Shown piece after piece: positions 36,557 to 45,690 of a DNA stretch of 64,000 bases (position 1 is the first letter of the stretch; the number at the start of each line of letters is the position of its first letter). The position numbers and the translations under genes were made by a program. A model generated the notes under the pieces. The model was not told where the DNA came from and made no database searches. It saw only the letters and a program-made list of their open reading frames with translations. Source of the DNA: Mycolicibacterium tusciae JS617 (GTDB lineage Bacteria > Actinomycetota > Actinomycetes > Mycobacteriales > Mycobacteriaceae); contig NZ_KI912270.1 in the NCBI RefSeq assembly GCF_000243415.2, forward strand, positions 5,661,837-5,725,836. The letters run 5' to 3'.

Positions 36557-38811
36557 TCCCCGGTTCGCTCCACCCGGGATTCGAAGTCGCTGTTGAACGG
36601 ACAGGCGCCGGTGACCGTGTAGTGCCCGTTTCCGGTGAGTAGCGTGATCGGATCCTGCGCCGGCGTGGGCACTGGGTACTGCAAGGTGATCTCGCGGTGT
36701 GCGGGACCGCCTTTCTCACACGTCGAGTCCGAAGACGTGTTGGCCAAGACAAATTGGTTCTTGGCGAAGGTGAGGATCTTGGCGTCGCCCGGGTTGAACC
36801 AGTAGCTCAGGCAGCGGTCGCCGGTGCGAAGGCAGTAGGTCGAGATGTCGAAGCTCACGTCGGCGCTGCGGTTGCCGTCCTTGTAGATGTCGACCTCCTG
36901 GTAGCGGCCGTACAGCGCCTGCGCCGGCGATGGCACCCGGGCGGGCAGGGATGCGGGATCGACGACGGAGACACCCTCCTCGACGTCTCCGGTGCGGGTG
37001 AACGTCACTGTTCGGTTGCTGGCGCAGTTGGGGTCCGTCGACCGGACGATGAACTCGCCTACCAGCGACCCGTCGGGCTGTGACTGCAACGACATCGACT
37101 CCCAGACCTCGGTCGAGGCGGCGCCACCGCACTTCCCTTCCTTTGTGGTCACCGACTCCCACCGACCGTCGACCTGGTCCAGCACCAATGCCGTTGCCGC
37201 GGTAAGAGATCCAGCGACCTTCGTCGCACTCGCCGCGCACTTGCCGCTGCCGTCTTCGCACGCCGAGTTGATCGCCCACGTCTCGTTGCCGCCCGAAGCA
37301 TTCTGGAACGGCTGACCATTGGGCTGGGTCGGGGCGCCGAAAGAAGCAGTGAACGTACCGTTGGGTCCGGCGCCCGGTGGTGGTGCGCTACCGCCGGGCT
37401 CTGTTGCCTCGTCTCCGCCGAGCACGAGCAGGATCGTAGCGACGGCGGCGAAGATCATCACCAGGGCAACGGGCACAACGATCGCCGGGCGCCGGTACCA
37501 CGGCCAGGGCGCATCGTCGTCGGACTTCTGTTGCGGGGCGGCAGAATCCGGTGGTAAAGGTGGGCTTGGCGCCTGCGCCGGTTGTGCCTGGGTAGGAGCC
37601 GCCGCGCTCTCGGCGTGCGGCGAGGGTGCACCGAGGTGCGTCGGGGCCCACGCCTTGGCCACGTGCTCGGGCGGTCCGGCCTGGGTTGGTGCCCACTGGG
37701 GCTGGGCCGGTTGAGCTGTCGTTGGAGCCCATGCCTTTTCGACGTGCTCGGGCGTGCCGGCTTTGGTCGCCGCCCATTGGGGCGGGGCCGGTTCGGCCGG
37801 ACGGGCCTGCGTCGCGTCCACGGCCGGTTGGGCCTGGGTAGCATCCGCGGCGGGCTCAGCGTGCTCGGCCGGCAGAGCCTTTGTTTCTTTATGCCAGTGC
37901 TTTTCGGTGTCTTCCTCTTCAAAACCCCGCGTCAGCGCCGCGGGCGCAGCCCCGGCCGCCGTCTGCGACGAACCGGGTCTGGCGTCCCGGGTGCGCCCGC
38001 TGGCGGCGAGCGCCGCCACGGCCGCGCGGGCCATCTCCGTCGTCGTTGGGTACCGGTCCTCGGGGTCCTTGGCCATCCCGGAGGCGATCACCGCGTCCAG
38101 CTCGGGCGACACCCCCGGGATCTTGATCGACGGCCGCGGCGGCGGGGTCGTCAGGTGCCCAGCGATCTGCTGCTCCACGCTGTTGCCGGGGAATGGCCGG
38201 CTGGAGGTAAGGCACTCGTACAGCACGCAAGTCAATGCGTAAATGTCCGAACGAGTGTCAGACTGGCCGGTGGTGAAGCGCTCTGGCGCCATGTACGGCC
38301 AGGTGCCGACCACGTTGCCGGTGGCCGTCAACTTCGTCTCACCAGCTGCGCGCGCGATGCCGAAATCGATCAGGTACGAGAAGTCGTCTTCGGCGACCAG
38401 AATGTTGGAGGGCTTCACATCACGATGCACGAGCCCGATCTTGTGCGCCGCGTTGAGCGCCGACGCGATCTGCTCGATGATCTTCACCGCTCGCGCGGGC
38501 TCCATCGGACCGTCGGAAAGAACGTTTTCGAGGTCTTGGCCTTCGATCAGCCGCATGTCCACGTATAGGCGGCCCTCGATCTCACCGAAGTTGTGAATCG
38601 GGACGACGTGTGGGTTGTTGAGCCCCGCAGCGGCGAATGCCTCATGCCGAAACCGCTCCTCGAACGTGGGGTCTGCGGCCAGCTGCGCAGGCAGCACCTT
38701 GACCGCAACGACTCGCCGGGTGGCTGTGTCGAATGCCTTCCACACCTCACCCATGCCGCCGCGGCCGATCAACTCGACGAGGCGGTACTTGCCGAAGGGC
38801 GTGCCCTCCAC
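36553..38811 (-). CDS. Transmembrane Ser/Thr protein kinase with C-terminal sensor domain
   Basis: A 752-residue PknB-type kinase. Kinase domain (about 1-285): glycine loop IGRGGMGEVW, VAVKVL lysine, HRDVKPSN, DFG in LIDFGIARA, APE in YMAPERF. A Pro/Ala-rich juxtamembrane linker (about 290-435) contains repeats such as PQWAPTQAGPPEHVAKAWAP. One TM (IVVPVALVMIFAAVATILLVL, about 440-462) leads to an extracytoplasmic Cys-rich domain with NSACEDGSGKC, VTFTRTGDVEEG and CLRTGDRCLSYWF, ending ERTGD. GTG 38811 (GGAGG nearby) gives the family start EGTPFGKYRLVEL. A remnant of the same ectodomain lies at 26912-27493. Confidence 0.92.
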   Translation of the reverse strand: MEGTPFGKYRLVELIGRGGMGEVWKAFDTATRRVVAVKVLPAQLAADPTFEERFRHEAFAAAGLNNPHVVPIHNFGEIEGRLYVDMRLIEGQDLENVLSDGPMEPARAVKIIEQIASALNAAHKIGLVHRDVKPSNILVAEDDFSYLIDFGIARAAGETKLTATGNVVGTWPYMAPERFTTGQSDTRSDIYALTCVLYECLTSSRPFPGNSVEQQIAGHLTTPPPRPSIKIPGVSPELDAVIASGMAKDPEDRYPTTTEMARAAVAALAASGRTRDARPGSSQTAAGAAPAALTRGFEEEDTEKHWHKETKALPAEHAEPAADATQAQPAVDATQARPAEPAPPQWAATKAGTPEHVEKAWAPTTAQPAQPQWAPTQAGPPEHVAKAWAPTHLGAPSPHAESAAAPTQAQPAQAPSPPLPPDSAAPQQKSDDDAPWPWYRRPAIVVPVALVMIFAAVATILLVLGGDEATEPGGSAPPPGAGPNGTFTASFGAPTQPNGQPFQNASGGNETWAINSACEDGSGKCAASATKVAGSLTAATALVLDQVDGRWESVTTKEGKCGGAASTEVWESMSLQSQPDGSLVGEFIVRSTDPNCASNRTVTFTRTGDVEEGVSVVDPASLPARVPSPAQALYGRYQEVDIYKDGNRSADVSFDISTYCLRTGDRCLSYWFNPGDAKILTFAKNQFVLANTSSDSTCEKGGPAHREITLQYPVPTPAQDPITLLTGNGHYTVTGACPFNSDFESRVERTGD

Positions 38812-39287
38812 TACGCCTCCTGCGGACGGTGGCAAACCAGCGGGTTCACAGTCTTCACGATCGGGCAGCCGCCCGGTCCCGTATTAGAGATTGAATCGGC
38901 GCTCGACATACCGCAACCCACGTGGCGCGAGCGGATCCGCAAGCTCTTCACCTCCATGGCCGCAGGGCGAGGTCAGCCACGGTAGGAAGCCGGACTATCC
39001 CTTGAAAACGCAAAGCAACCACGTCGCCTAGCCAACCGCATTCCACGCCAGGATGCCATCCGTCGTCAAAATTTGCTGATTTCACTGAATGGGTGGCGGT
39101 GCGCGCCGCTGACTGCGAGAATTCGACGATCTGACGTGTTCGGGGGAATCGCCAGCGTGAACGGGGTAGCTGATGTCCGTTTTTGGCCGGCCCACAGCAG
39201 GCCTGTCGAATTGCGTTTCGCTGCCCGCTTTTGTTGCCGAAGCCGCACTCCGGCTCACACGCCCGACGACCTGACTGGGGAACGACA
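38812..39287. other. 476-bp intergenic region between divergent kinase and repeat-protein genes
   Basis: Divergent promoters for the kinase and the Pro/Thr repeat protein must lie here. The right half (from about 39060) is relatively AT-rich (aaaatttgctgatttcactg), as expected of a promoter. Several short frames exist but none has a ribosome-binding site plus mycobacterial-like composition. I see no RNA gene. Confidence 0.5.
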
Positions 39288-40979
39288 ATGCATGATCCAA
39301 CTCCTATCCGGCGCATTTGCGGTCTAGCCGTCGCGCTGTCTTCGGTTGTCGTGGTCTCGTCCACCGCGCTCGTCGCCGGAGCATTCCCCGCTCTTGCTCA
39401 GCCGACGGAAACGACGATTGTGGACACCCCGGTCTACGAGGAGCCGGTAGCGACCGAGGCTCCGCCGGTCTACGAGGCGCCGGTTGTCCAAGCTCCGCCG
39501 GTGCCCGCGTATACCCCGGAAGCGCCCGTCGTGACCGAGGCTCCCGTGGTGACCGAGGCTCCTGTCGTGACCGAGGCGCCCCCGGTAGTGACTCAGGAGC
39601 CGGTGGTGACTCAGGAGCCGGTGACGACGCCGGCGCCGGTGGTGACGCAGGAGCCCGAGGTCGTCACGACTGAGGCCGCACCGCTCCCGACCCCCACGGG
39701 CCCGCTCCCGACCCCCACGGGCCCGCTCCCGACCCCCACGGGCCCACTCCCGACTCCAACTGGTGCGTTACCAACTCCAACGGGTCCGCTCCCGACTCCA
39801 ACTGGTGCGTTACCCACGCCAACGGGTGCGTTACCCACTCCAACGGGTCCGTTACCCACTCCAACCGGTCCGTTACCAACTCCAACTGGGCCGTTACCAA
39901 CGCCAACGGGCGCACTCCCGACTCCGTCGGCGGCTACGACTGCGGTGACACCGACCACGGGATCCACGCCCGGCACGTCGACGTCGGCAACCGACTCGAA
40001 AGAGACCAGCGGTGAGTCGACCGTCGAAGACGCCGGAAGCATCGAACCCGCCGCGGGTGTCACCACGACTCCCGAGCCGCAACGACCGGAAGCAGACCCG
40101 GAGAACATCGAGATCGCTCAGCAGGCGCCGCCGGTCCTAGAGGATCCGCCGCCTGCGCCGGCCGCCGAGATCGACAAGCTCAGGGATCTGGTCCTCACGC
40201 CGCCGGACGCCAATACCGGCGGGGATCCGGGTGACGGGAACCCGCCCGCCAACGCCCAATTTGCCGCCGAACGCGATGTCCTGCAATGGCAGCCGGACTG
40301 GGTGCAGTACGACAAGTACTACCGGCCGATGCTTTCCAACCCGTTTCCCGAGCCGTTGCAGCTTGTCTATGACGTCGACGGTGTGCCCAGGGTGCTGATC
40401 ATTCCGCCGCTGGGTCGGATCGTGACCGAGGTGCGCGACGTTGGTTCGTACAACTTCACGGCAATGCGGTTCAACCCCCTCGGCGAACTCATCGCGACCG
40501 CGGTGGGCAACTTCTTCGGTGGCGGGTACTTCCCGGGACCGGGATTGCCACCTCCGCCGCCACCGCCGCCGGTGCGCACCCTCACCGACGTCCCCGTCCA
40601 GGTCAAGTACGCCAGTGCGACGTACCGGCCGATCGTGGTCCGCAAGATCGTCGACGTCGGCCCCGATCCGGCCCAGGCCGGCGCGCACAAGGTGCTACTC
40701 GACGGTGTCACACCGGCGTGGGGCGAGTGGAAGCAGAACGAGCAAGGCGTGCCACAGTTCGAGATCAACCAGACGCAGAGCTTCCCCGGGATGGAAGCGC
40801 CCGCAGAGGGACCGCTGCCGGGCAACTACGACATGGAGCTGGTGAGTGACTCGTCGCCCACCGGTATGTCCGGCAAGGACATCACCATGATCGTGGCCGC
40901 GGTGATGGCGGCGGCGGTCGGCATCGGCGCAATCGTGCTGACGATCTTCCTCGGCAGGCGACGGCGGCCACTGCACTGA
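39288..40979 (+). CDS. Cell-surface Pro/Thr-rich repeat protein with C-terminal membrane anchor
   Basis: A 563-residue protein: signal peptide (about 1-38, ending FPALAQ), a long extended segment with EAPVVTEAPVVTEAP/VVTQEP repeats followed by 11-12 heptapeptides PLPTPTG or ALPTPTG (about 132-215), an acidic linker, a conserved globular domain (about 320-525: WQPDWVQYDKYYRPMLSNPF, VLIIPPLGRIVTEV, GSYNFTAMRFNPLGE), a poly-Pro stretch and a C-terminal TM (about 530-555) with tail GRRRRPLH. The Pro/Thr stalk is a likely O-mannosylation target. Function unknown; a wall-spanning stalk presenting the globular domain is inference. ATG 39288 has GGGG 7 nt upstream. Confidence 0.8.
   Translation: MHDPTPIRRICGLAVALSSVVVVSSTALVAGAFPALAQPTETTIVDTPVYEEPVATEAPPVYEAPVVQAPPVPAYTPEAPVVTEAPVVTEAPVVTEAPPVVTQEPVVTQEPVTTPAPVVTQEPEVVTTEAAPLPTPTGPLPTPTGPLPTPTGPLPTPTGALPTPTGPLPTPTGALPTPTGALPTPTGPLPTPTGPLPTPTGPLPTPTGALPTPSAATTAVTPTTGSTPGTSTSATDSKETSGESTVEDAGSIEPAAGVTTTPEPQRPEADPENIEIAQQAPPVLEDPPPAPAAEIDKLRDLVLTPPDANTGGDPGDGNPPANAQFAAERDVLQWQPDWVQYDKYYRPMLSNPFPEPLQLVYDVDGVPRVLIIPPLGRIVTEVRDVGSYNFTAMRFNPLGELIATAVGNFFGGGYFPGPGLPPPPPPPPVRTLTDVPVQVKYASATYRPIVVRKIVDVGPDPAQAGAHKVLLDGVTPAWGEWKQNEQGVPQFEINQTQSFPGMEAPAEGPLPGNYDMELVSDSSPTGMSGKDITMIVAAVMAAAVGIGAIVLTIFLGRRRRPLH
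39681..39932 (+). repeat. 21-bp tandem repeats encoding [P/A]LPTPTG
   Basis: Eleven full 21-bp units plus a partial twelfth, in frame within the surface protein. Early units are nearly identical at DNA level (cccgacccccacgggcccgct) while later ones vary at third positions, suggesting recent expansion at the 5' end of the array. Confidence 0.9.
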
Positions 40980-41027
40980 CGAGCACCCGGGCTACCGCCT
41001 GCGGCACGCGCCAGGTTGAGTAGGCGT

Positions 41028-41483
41028 ATGCACGTTTCGTCGACCGTTCGGAAGTGGTGCGCGGGCCTGGCGCTGTTCGCCATCGTCGCCGGCGGTGTCG
41101 GCGTCGCGGCAGTGATGATCTATGGCAGCGTGACCGCACCCAAACCGTCTGAGCGCACCGCGACACCGCGCACGACGTTGGCGCCTCCGCCGCCGAAGGT
41201 GCCCACACCCGTCGAGTTCGCGGTCGGGGTGATTGTCACCGAGCAGACTTGTGTGCCAGCGGGTGCGTGTAGCTACAAGTACACGATCGAGCCGAAATAC
41301 ATTGGCCTGCACCCCTTGCCAGAGACACCGTTCACGGTGTTCTACGAGGTTCTCGGCGGGAACGCGCCCCAGAAGGGTGAGTTCACCGTGCACAAAGAAC
41401 AGGCGCAGATCCTCAAGGACGTCGTCCTGGAGGGCCCGCCTGGAGCACAGCTGAAGGCCAACGTCATGAGCGTTACCGGCTGA
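41028..41483 (+). CDS. Membrane-anchored hypothetical protein
   Basis: A 151-residue protein with one N-terminal TM (about 10-33: CAGLALFAIVAGGVGVAAVMIYG), a Pro/Thr linker (TLAPPPPKVPTP) and an extracytoplasmic beta-rich domain with one cysteine pair (TCVPAGACSYKY). It follows the surface repeat protein by 48 bp on the same strand, so the two may be co-expressed and interact at the envelope. ATG 41028 fits the TM position. Function unknown. Confidence 0.72.
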   Translation: MHVSSTVRKWCAGLALFAIVAGGVGVAAVMIYGSVTAPKPSERTATPRTTLAPPPPKVPTPVEFAVGVIVTEQTCVPAGACSYKYTIEPKYIGLHPLPETPFTVFYEVLGGNAPQKGEFTVHKEQAQILKDVVLEGPPGAQLKANVMSVTG

Positions 41484-41534
41484 ATATCGCGGTTCTGGGT
41501 CCACAGCGATGGCTGCGGACGCATTGTTGGCGGT

Positions 41535-42815
41535 ATGACGAAGGCGTCACTTCTGCGGGCCGGGGAAGGTTTGCCGCGCGACGTCTCGGGCGCGGCAGAT
41601 CCCCGCTTCGGAAACGTCATGCGAATCTTCGCCGGACTGTTCCCGGGCCAGCGGTTCGGTGGCGGGGCGCTGGCGGTCTACATCGACGGCAGACCCGTCG
41701 TCGACGTGTGGACGGGATGGGCCGACAGGTCCGGTGAGCACCCATGGACCGCCGACACGGGGGCAATGGTGTTCTCTGCGACCAAGGGGGTCGCGGCGAT
41801 GGTCATCCACCGCCTGGTGGATCGCGGCCTGCTGTCCTACGACGAGCCCGTCGCGCAGTACTGGCCCGAATTCGGCGCCAGCGGCAAGGAAGACATCACT
41901 GTGCGCGACGTCCTGCGACACAGGGCAGGACTGGCGCATCTCAAGGGCGTGACCAAGGATGAGCTGCTCGATCACCTGTTGATGGAAGAGCGACTTGCCG
42001 CGGCGCCGTCCGATCGCCAGCGGGGCTGGCCGGCCTACCACGCGCTGACGTATGGATGGATTCTCTCCGGGCTGGCCCGGGCCGTGACGGGTATGGGCAT
42101 GCGTGAGCTCTTCCGCATCGAGGTCGCGCAACCGCTGAACACGGATGGTGTGCATCTCGGTCGGCCACCGGCGGGCTCGCCGACCAAGGTTGCGCAGATT
42201 CTCGCGCCACAGGGCAGCCGCGCGAATCCGGTGTTCGACTTCGTCGCTCCGAAGGTGGCCGGATTGCCGCTGTCGGGGGCGCTGGGCGCGATGTATTTCC
42301 CCGGCATCAAATCCTTTGTGCAGGGCGATATCCCGTTCCTCGACGGCGAGGTTCCTGCAGCCAACGGGGTGGTGACGGCACGTGGACTGGCCAGGATGTA
42401 CGCCGCGATCGCGAATGGCGGCAGCATCGACGGCGTCGAACTCCTTTCGGAGGACCTGACGCAGGGGCTGATCGGAAACCCGAAGCCGTGGCCGGATCTG
42501 AACGTCGGCGTTCCGATGCCGTTTCATCTCGGCTATCACGAGTCGCCGATCCCCGGTCTGCTCAAGGGTTTCGGCCACTTCGGTTTGGGCGGGACGCTCG
42601 GTTGGTCCGATCCGGGCTCCGGTAGCGCCTTCGCGTTCGTCCATGATCGCCTGCTTACGCCGATGCTCTTCGATATGGGATCGTTCGCCGGACTGGCCCG
42701 GCCGCTTCGCAACGCGATCACTGCTGCGCGGCGCAACGATCCCGTCGTGGTACCGAAATACGGTGCGCGCTATCGGGAGTCGGCTGTTCCCAAGAAGGTC
42801 GCGGGCCGACGCTAA
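41535..42815 (+). CDS. Serine beta-lactamase family esterase (EstB/LipL-like)
   Basis: A 426-residue penicillin-binding-protein-fold hydrolase with nucleophile motif SATK (FSATKGVAAMVIH), a class C-like tyrosine motif in WPAYHALTYGW, and FGLGGTLGWSDP in place of KTG. No signal peptide. Mycobacteria have several of these as lipases/esterases rather than beta-lactamases. ATG 41535. The 3' end overlaps the convergent amine-dehydrogenase-like gene by 4 bp (shared TTAG region). Confidence 0.88.
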   Translation: MTKASLLRAGEGLPRDVSGAADPRFGNVMRIFAGLFPGQRFGGGALAVYIDGRPVVDVWTGWADRSGEHPWTADTGAMVFSATKGVAAMVIHRLVDRGLLSYDEPVAQYWPEFGASGKEDITVRDVLRHRAGLAHLKGVTKDELLDHLLMEERLAAAPSDRQRGWPAYHALTYGWILSGLARAVTGMGMRELFRIEVAQPLNTDGVHLGRPPAGSPTKVAQILAPQGSRANPVFDFVAPKVAGLPLSGALGAMYFPGIKSFVQGDIPFLDGEVPAANGVVTARGLARMYAAIANGGSIDGVELLSEDLTQGLIGNPKPWPDLNVGVPMPFHLGYHESPIPGLLKGFGHFGLGGTLGWSDPGSGSAFAFVHDRLLTPMLFDMGSFAGLARPLRNAITAARRNDPVVVPKYGARYRESAVPKKVAGRR

Positions 42816-43879
42816 GCCGTTGGCACAGTGCCGCGCGCCTGCGGCAGCGGCAGATCCTTGTACGTGGCGATGCCCGGCGCGGCCGCCACGACGGCTCCGA
42901 TGGCGTGGATCGGCGGCATCGCCGTCATGATGTGACCGAGCACGAAGAAGTCCTCGATGGTCTTCGCGTTCTCGATCATGTCCGGCGGCGGCAGGAAACC
43001 CACCTGCATGTTGACCGTCGGCCGGCCCTCGATGGTGATCTTCCAACCGTCGCCGTCGAGCTGCCAATCGGGCTGCAGCGTCGTGCCCTTCTTCCACCTC
43101 ACATTGATGTCGATCACGGTCTTTCCGTTGACGATGCCCTGCCAGCTGGCATAGACCCCTGCCACGTGGCCGGCCTTGATGGTCCACGAGGCCATCGCGA
43201 GATCCTCAGTGGTCTGGGCGTATTCGGAGACGCACTTGATTTCGTCGAGCTCGAGGCCCAGAGAGTCGGCCACGAGTTGCACGGCCTCGGCGAACACCGC
43301 GGTGCCGTTCGCGGCCATCGGCTGCAGCGCCGGGTCGTCGATGGCCATGTCGAAGCCCACGGGACGCTCGGTGTCGGGTGAGTCGTACAGGGTGGTGTCG
43401 GCGGACTCGGCGATGATGACCTTGTCGACCCGGTCACAGGCCGTCGTCGCCACGATGGCCAGCAATTCGGCGAAACCCGGGCTGACGCCAGAGCCGAAGA
43501 GCGTCGATCCGCCGCGCTGGCATGCGTCTTCGAGTTTCTGCCGGCCTTCACCGAGGTTGTGTCCGGTGATGAAGGACGCCGACGCGACGACGTTGACCCC
43601 CGCCTCGAGGATGCGGACGAGCTCGCCGACGTCGATCCACATCGGGTTGTAGACCACGACATCGGGCTTGAGTGCCAGCAGCTCATCGACATCGTTGGTG
43701 GCCTTCACGCCCAGCGGCTCGATACCCGCCAGTTCGCCGGCGTCGCGGCCCGATTTGTCCTTCGACCACGCGTAGACGCCGACCAGTTCGTAGTTCGGGT
43801 TCTTGGCGATCGCCTCGACCGAGCTCTTTCCGACATTTCCAGTCGTCCACTGGACGACCCGGTAGGGGGTGTTTGGCAC
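42812..43879 (-). CDS. NAD(P)H-dependent amine dehydrogenase / DapB-like oxidoreductase (paralogue 2)
   Basis: A 355-residue protein of the same family as 4521-5582: VVQWTTGNVGKSSVEAI (Rossmann), GVKATNDVDELLALKPDVVVY, GVNVVASASFITG, GSTLFGSGVSPGF and a C-terminal WKKGTTLQPDWQLDGDGWKITIEG. GTG start at 43879. It is divergent from a TetR gene across a 78-bp gap that contains G-rich repeats, so it is probably that regulator's target. Substrate unknown. Confidence 0.8.
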   Translation of the reverse strand: MPNTPYRVVQWTTGNVGKSSVEAIAKNPNYELVGVYAWSKDKSGRDAGELAGIEPLGVKATNDVDELLALKPDVVVYNPMWIDVGELVRILEAGVNVVASASFITGHNLGEGRQKLEDACQRGGSTLFGSGVSPGFAELLAIVATTACDRVDKVIIAESADTTLYDSPDTERPVGFDMAIDDPALQPMAANGTAVFAEAVQLVADSLGLELDEIKCVSEYAQTTEDLAMASWTIKAGHVAGVYASWQGIVNGKTVIDINVRWKKGTTLQPDWQLDGDGWKITIEGRPTVNMQVGFLPPPDMIENAKTIEDFFVLGHIMTAMPPIHAIGAVVAAAPGIATYKDLPLPQARGTVPTA

Positions 43880-43909
43880 CCGCTCAGCATAGGGAAGCCC
43901 GACGCGCTA

Positions 43910-43926
43910 GGGAAGGGTTTTTTCCC
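43910..43926. promoter_or_regulatory. Candidate operator between divergent TetR and oxidoreductase genes
   Basis: GGGAA (43910-43914) and TTCCC (43922-43926) form an inverted repeat with a 7-bp spacer, and AGGGAAG occurs as a direct repeat at about 43891 and 43909. Modest support. Confidence 0.35.
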
Positions 43927-43957
43927 GACCGGCGAAAAATCGCCTAGGGTGACGGTG

Positions 43958-44626
43958 ATGAACGGGCGAACCAGGGGGCGTCCACCGCGGATCAGCCGGG
44001 ACCAGATCGTCGCCGCGGCGCGCAGCATCTCGGCCAGCGACTTGACCATGCAGGCGGTCGCCGATGCACTCGGAGTGAGCCGCAAGGCGCTGCACTACTA
44101 CGTCGGCGACCGTGCGGGTCTGCTGACCTTGATGGTGCTCGACCAGTTCGAGCGAGAACTCGCTCCCGTCGAGCTGCCCACCGACGACGACTGGCGAGTC
44201 ACGCTGCGGGCATACGCGGTGGCCTACCGCGATGGACTGATCAAGGTCGGTGCCACGACCGACTTCACCCAGCTGCGCGGCCTCAGCACCGCCGCGGCGT
44301 TGGCCTTGGCCGATCGTGTCCTCGACGCGCTGCTGTCGGCGGGTCTCGATCCCGACAGCGCGCGGCACGGTCTCACCGCCGCCTCCAACATTGCCCAATC
44401 GGCCGCGCAAACCGTCGTCGCACAGACCGGGTCGGGTGTTCACCGCCACCGCGCCGAAACCACCGAGGCGCTACTGCGGGAACCGGAGGGCCACTACCCG
44501 GCGCTACGCCGAGTGCTGGAATCGGCTCAACGTGCCGAGCATGACGGCCAAACTCAGTTCGAGTTCGAACTCGACGCCGTGATCGCCCGGCTGGATAGCC
44601 TTCTAGATCGCGCGGAACTGTTGTGA
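43958..44626 (+). CDS. TetR family transcriptional regulator with TetR_C-type ligand domain
   Basis: A 222-residue repressor. The N-terminal HTH reads GRPPRISRDQIVAAARSI and LTMQAVADALGVSRKALHYYVGDRAGL, close to TetR-class (TetR_C_1) regulators; the C-terminal domain has ALHYYVGDR followed by WRVTLRAYAVAYRDGLIK. ATG 43958 chosen (MNGRTRGRPPR). Divergent from the amine-dehydrogenase-like gene, its likely target. The stop is 9 bp from the convergent PepA-like protease stop. Confidence 0.88.
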   Translation: MNGRTRGRPPRISRDQIVAAARSISASDLTMQAVADALGVSRKALHYYVGDRAGLLTLMVLDQFERELAPVELPTDDDWRVTLRAYAVAYRDGLIKVGATTDFTQLRGLSTAAALALADRVLDALLSAGLDPDSARHGLTAASNIAQSAAQTVVAQTGSGVHRHRAETTEALLREPEGHYPALRRVLESAQRAEHDGQTQFEFELDAVIARLDSLLDRAELL

Positions 44627-44635
44627 GGCAACGAT

Positions 44636-45661
44636 TTACAGCGGAATGAGCGCTACCTTGCCGGTGCGCTGCTGGCCGCTACCGTCGATCCACGTGAGAT
44701 CGATGACGTCGCCGGGGTAGTGGCGATCGAGCACGTAGGTCAGGGCGGTGGCCGAATCCAGCGGCACGCCGTCCAGCGTCGTGAGCATGTCGCCGCTCAC
44801 CAAACCCGCCTGTTCGGCAGGACCACCGCGCAGGACGTCAGCGACGAGCACGCCCGGTCCCTCCGAGGGAGCGGTGCGCACACCGACACCGAGCAGCACC
44901 GGGGGTCCGATGTGGATCGAGTCTGACGCCGCGCCTGAGCGGATCTGATTGGCGATGGCCATCGCGTCGTTGATCGGAATCGCGTAACCCTTGCCGCCCG
45001 GACCCATGCGGAAGTTGACCGACGCGGCGGTCGTGATTCCGACGACCTGACCGGCTCCGTTGACGACGGGGCCGCCGGAGTCTCCGGCGATGACCGGTGC
45101 CGCGAACTCGATCAGGCCGGTCAGCTCGTCCTTGCTGCCGGTGAGCGTGTCCTCAGCGGTGACCGTTCGGCCGAAACCGCTGACGGTCCCAACCTCGTGT
45201 GTCAGCGGTGCATTGCTGCCCTGCGCATTGCCGATGGCGACGACGGGCTCGCCCTCCACCAGGGCGCCGGAGTCACCGATCGGGGCGACGGGCAGCCCAC
45301 CCGCACCGATGAGGCGCAGCACCGCGATGTCGCGTCGGCGGTCGTAGCCGACGAGCTCAGCGGGGAACGCGCGGCCGACGACGCTGACGGTGATGCGGTC
45401 CGCGCCCGCCACGACGTGGAAGTTGGTCAGCACCTGACCGCCCGGGTCCAGGACGATGCCGGTGCCGCTTCCGACCGCGTTCTGATAGTGAACCTCGGTG
45501 TCGATGCGTGCCACCGCCGGTTCGACCTGGCCCGCAGCAGCGAGCGGGTCCCCGGGAGCGGCCGTGGACGCTGCCGGATTGACTGGCGCGACCAGCGCCA
45601 GGACCGCGACCAGCGCGGTCAGCAGCGTCGCCGGCGAGCGACGCACAGGGAATATGCGCAT
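44636..45661 (-). CDS. pepA: Secreted trypsin-like serine protease with PDZ domain (PepA/MTB32A-like)
   Basis: A 341-residue S1C protease: signal peptide (about 1-35), protease domain with His in VLTNFHVVAG, Asp in YDRRRDIAVLRL, Ser in AGDSGGPVVNGAGQVVG, and a C-terminal PDZ domain (about 240-335: LLGVGVRTAPSEGPGVLV, VLRGGPAEQAGLVSGDML). The NAVGSGTGIVLDPGG and GDSGGPVVNGxGQVVG context matches my memory of M. tuberculosis PepA (Rv0125); orthology rather than paralogy is not certain. ATG 45661. Confidence 0.87.
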   Translation of the reverse strand: MRIFPVRRSPATLLTALVAVLALVAPVNPAASTAAPGDPLAAAGQVEPAVARIDTEVHYQNAVGSGTGIVLDPGGQVLTNFHVVAGADRITVSVVGRAFPAELVGYDRRRDIAVLRLIGAGGLPVAPIGDSGALVEGEPVVAIGNAQGSNAPLTHEVGTVSGFGRTVTAEDTLTGSKDELTGLIEFAAPVIAGDSGGPVVNGAGQVVGITTAASVNFRMGPGGKGYAIPINDAMAIANQIRSGAASDSIHIGPPVLLGVGVRTAPSEGPGVLVADVLRGGPAEQAGLVSGDMLTTLDGVPLDSATALTYVLDRHYPGDVIDLTWIDGSGQQRTGKVALIPL

Positions 45662-45690
45662 CAGCTCATCTTGCCCGAAACCTAGGTTTC

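Noticed and set aside
39681..39932. Possible CRISPR array
   Set aside because: The 21-bp units are contiguous without spacers and encode in-frame LPTPTG repeats.
39853..39960. Sortase LPXTG anchoring of the surface protein
   Set aside because: The LPTPTG motifs are internal repeats, not followed by a sorting signal; the C-terminus is a plain TM segment with a basic tail.
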